A stretch of 10,124 bases of DNA from PRO6 sp049646625. GTDB lineage: Bacteria > Pseudomonadota > Alphaproteobacteria > Rhizobiales > Xanthobacteraceae. The stretch is from positions 1 through 10,124 of the forward strand of contig JBARWE010000308.1 in the NCBI GenBank assembly GCA_049646625.1. Direction: 5' to 3'. Positions 9,812 through 10,124 of this stretch are shown here, one piece after another. Both the position numbers and the translations under genes were made by a program. The notes below the pieces were generated by a model. The model was not told where the DNA came from, did not search any database, and saw only the letters and a list, made by a program, of their open reading frames with translations. Within the stretch, counting starts at the first letter, position 1, and each line of letters begins with the position of its first letter.

Positions 9812-10124
9812 ATGCCCAGAAACACACGCCCGATACAACGGCTGATGGCGATTGCAGTGCTGGCCTGCCTCGGCACCGCGCTGACGGCCTGCTCCGGCAG
9901 CGGCGTCAACAATTTCGACCCGGCCGACCTGCTCGACTTCATGGATACCAAGAAGAAGCTGCCGGGCGAGCGCAAGCCGGTATTCCCCGAAGGGGTGCCG
10001 GGGGTCGAACAGGGCGTGCCGCGCGAACTTTACCGCGACAATGTCGAGCGCCAGCAGCAGGAGGCTGCCGCGGCGGCCGCGGCGGCCGAGCAGCAGGCGG
10101 TTACGCCCGCGCCGGCCGCAACCC
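9812..10124 (+). CDS. Lipoprotein, partial (right edge); occupies the BamB position
   Basis: The frame opens at ATG 9812 and remains open for 104 codons to the window end, so the C-terminus is missing. GGTGG (9802-9806) five bases upstream may be the Shine-Dalgarno. Residues 1-26 form a lipoprotein signal peptide with lipobox LTAC, giving lipidation at Cys27. Next comes a hydrophilic stretch containing FDPADLLDFMD (35-45), then KKKLPGERKPVFPEGVPG (47-64). From about 80 it is low complexity: a Gln/Glu run, eight consecutive alanines (85-92) and an Ala/Pro tail. Placement after a YfgM-like gene would suit BamB, and LPGERKPV slightly resembles the LPGxR stretch near BamB N-termini. However, no beta-propeller repeat is visible, and I recall short lipoproteins of this type between the TPR gene and der in Bradyrhizobium relatives. 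Lipoprotein call good; BamB unproven. Confidence 0.75.
   Translation, partial: MPRNTRPIQRLMAIAVLACLGTALTACSGSGVNNFDPADLLDFMDTKKKLPGERKPVFPEGVPGVEQGVPRELYRDNVERQQQEAAAAAAAAEQQAVTPAPAAT

Overview
The window reads as ordinary chromosomal core DNA of a high-GC alphaproteobacterium in the Hyphomicrobiales (Rhizobiales), most like the Bradyrhizobium/Rhodopseudomonas side of that order. This rests on the remembered look of the DnaB, CvpA and PurF sequences, on the gene order dnaB-alr-radA-cvpA-purF, and on very GC-rich third codon positions. The genus cannot be fixed by eye.

Layout. At the left edge, on the minus strand, is the start of a secreted small c-type cytochrome (1-392, running off the window). 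A 422-base divergent spacer follows. A tight plus-strand cluster comes next: replicative helicase dnaB (815), alanine racemase alr (2306, abutting dnaB with no gap), recombination protein radA (3518), membrane protein cvpA (start taken as 5153) and amidophosphoribosyltransferase purF (5812). A clear intrinsic terminator lies about 110 bases after purF. A second plus-strand group then begins: a NnrU-family membrane protein (7553), panB (8144, almost touching nnrU), a membrane-anchored TPR_21/YfgM-like protein (9139) and the start of a lipoprotein cut off by the right edge (9812).

How the genes fit together. The first cluster combines replication (DnaB), recombination and fork repair (RadA), D-alanine supply for peptidoglycan (Alr), an inner-membrane protein often found beside purF (CvpA) and the committed step of purine synthesis (PurF). 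It is a conserved neighbourhood rather than a single pathway. The second group holds the first committed step of pantothenate/CoA synthesis (PanB) and two envelope proteins. Their TPR-then-lipoprotein order recalls yfgM-bamB-der of gammaproteobacteria.

No mobile element, CRISPR array, tRNA, rRNA, prophage or defence-like system was seen, and no gene looks broken. The points worth a second look are small: the identity of the right-edge lipoprotein, the cvpA start and promoter, a two-hairpin spacer after purF, a tandem duplication at the alr-radA junction, and a few family-level oddities such as the cysteine pattern of PurF. I do not see a convincing undescribed system here.
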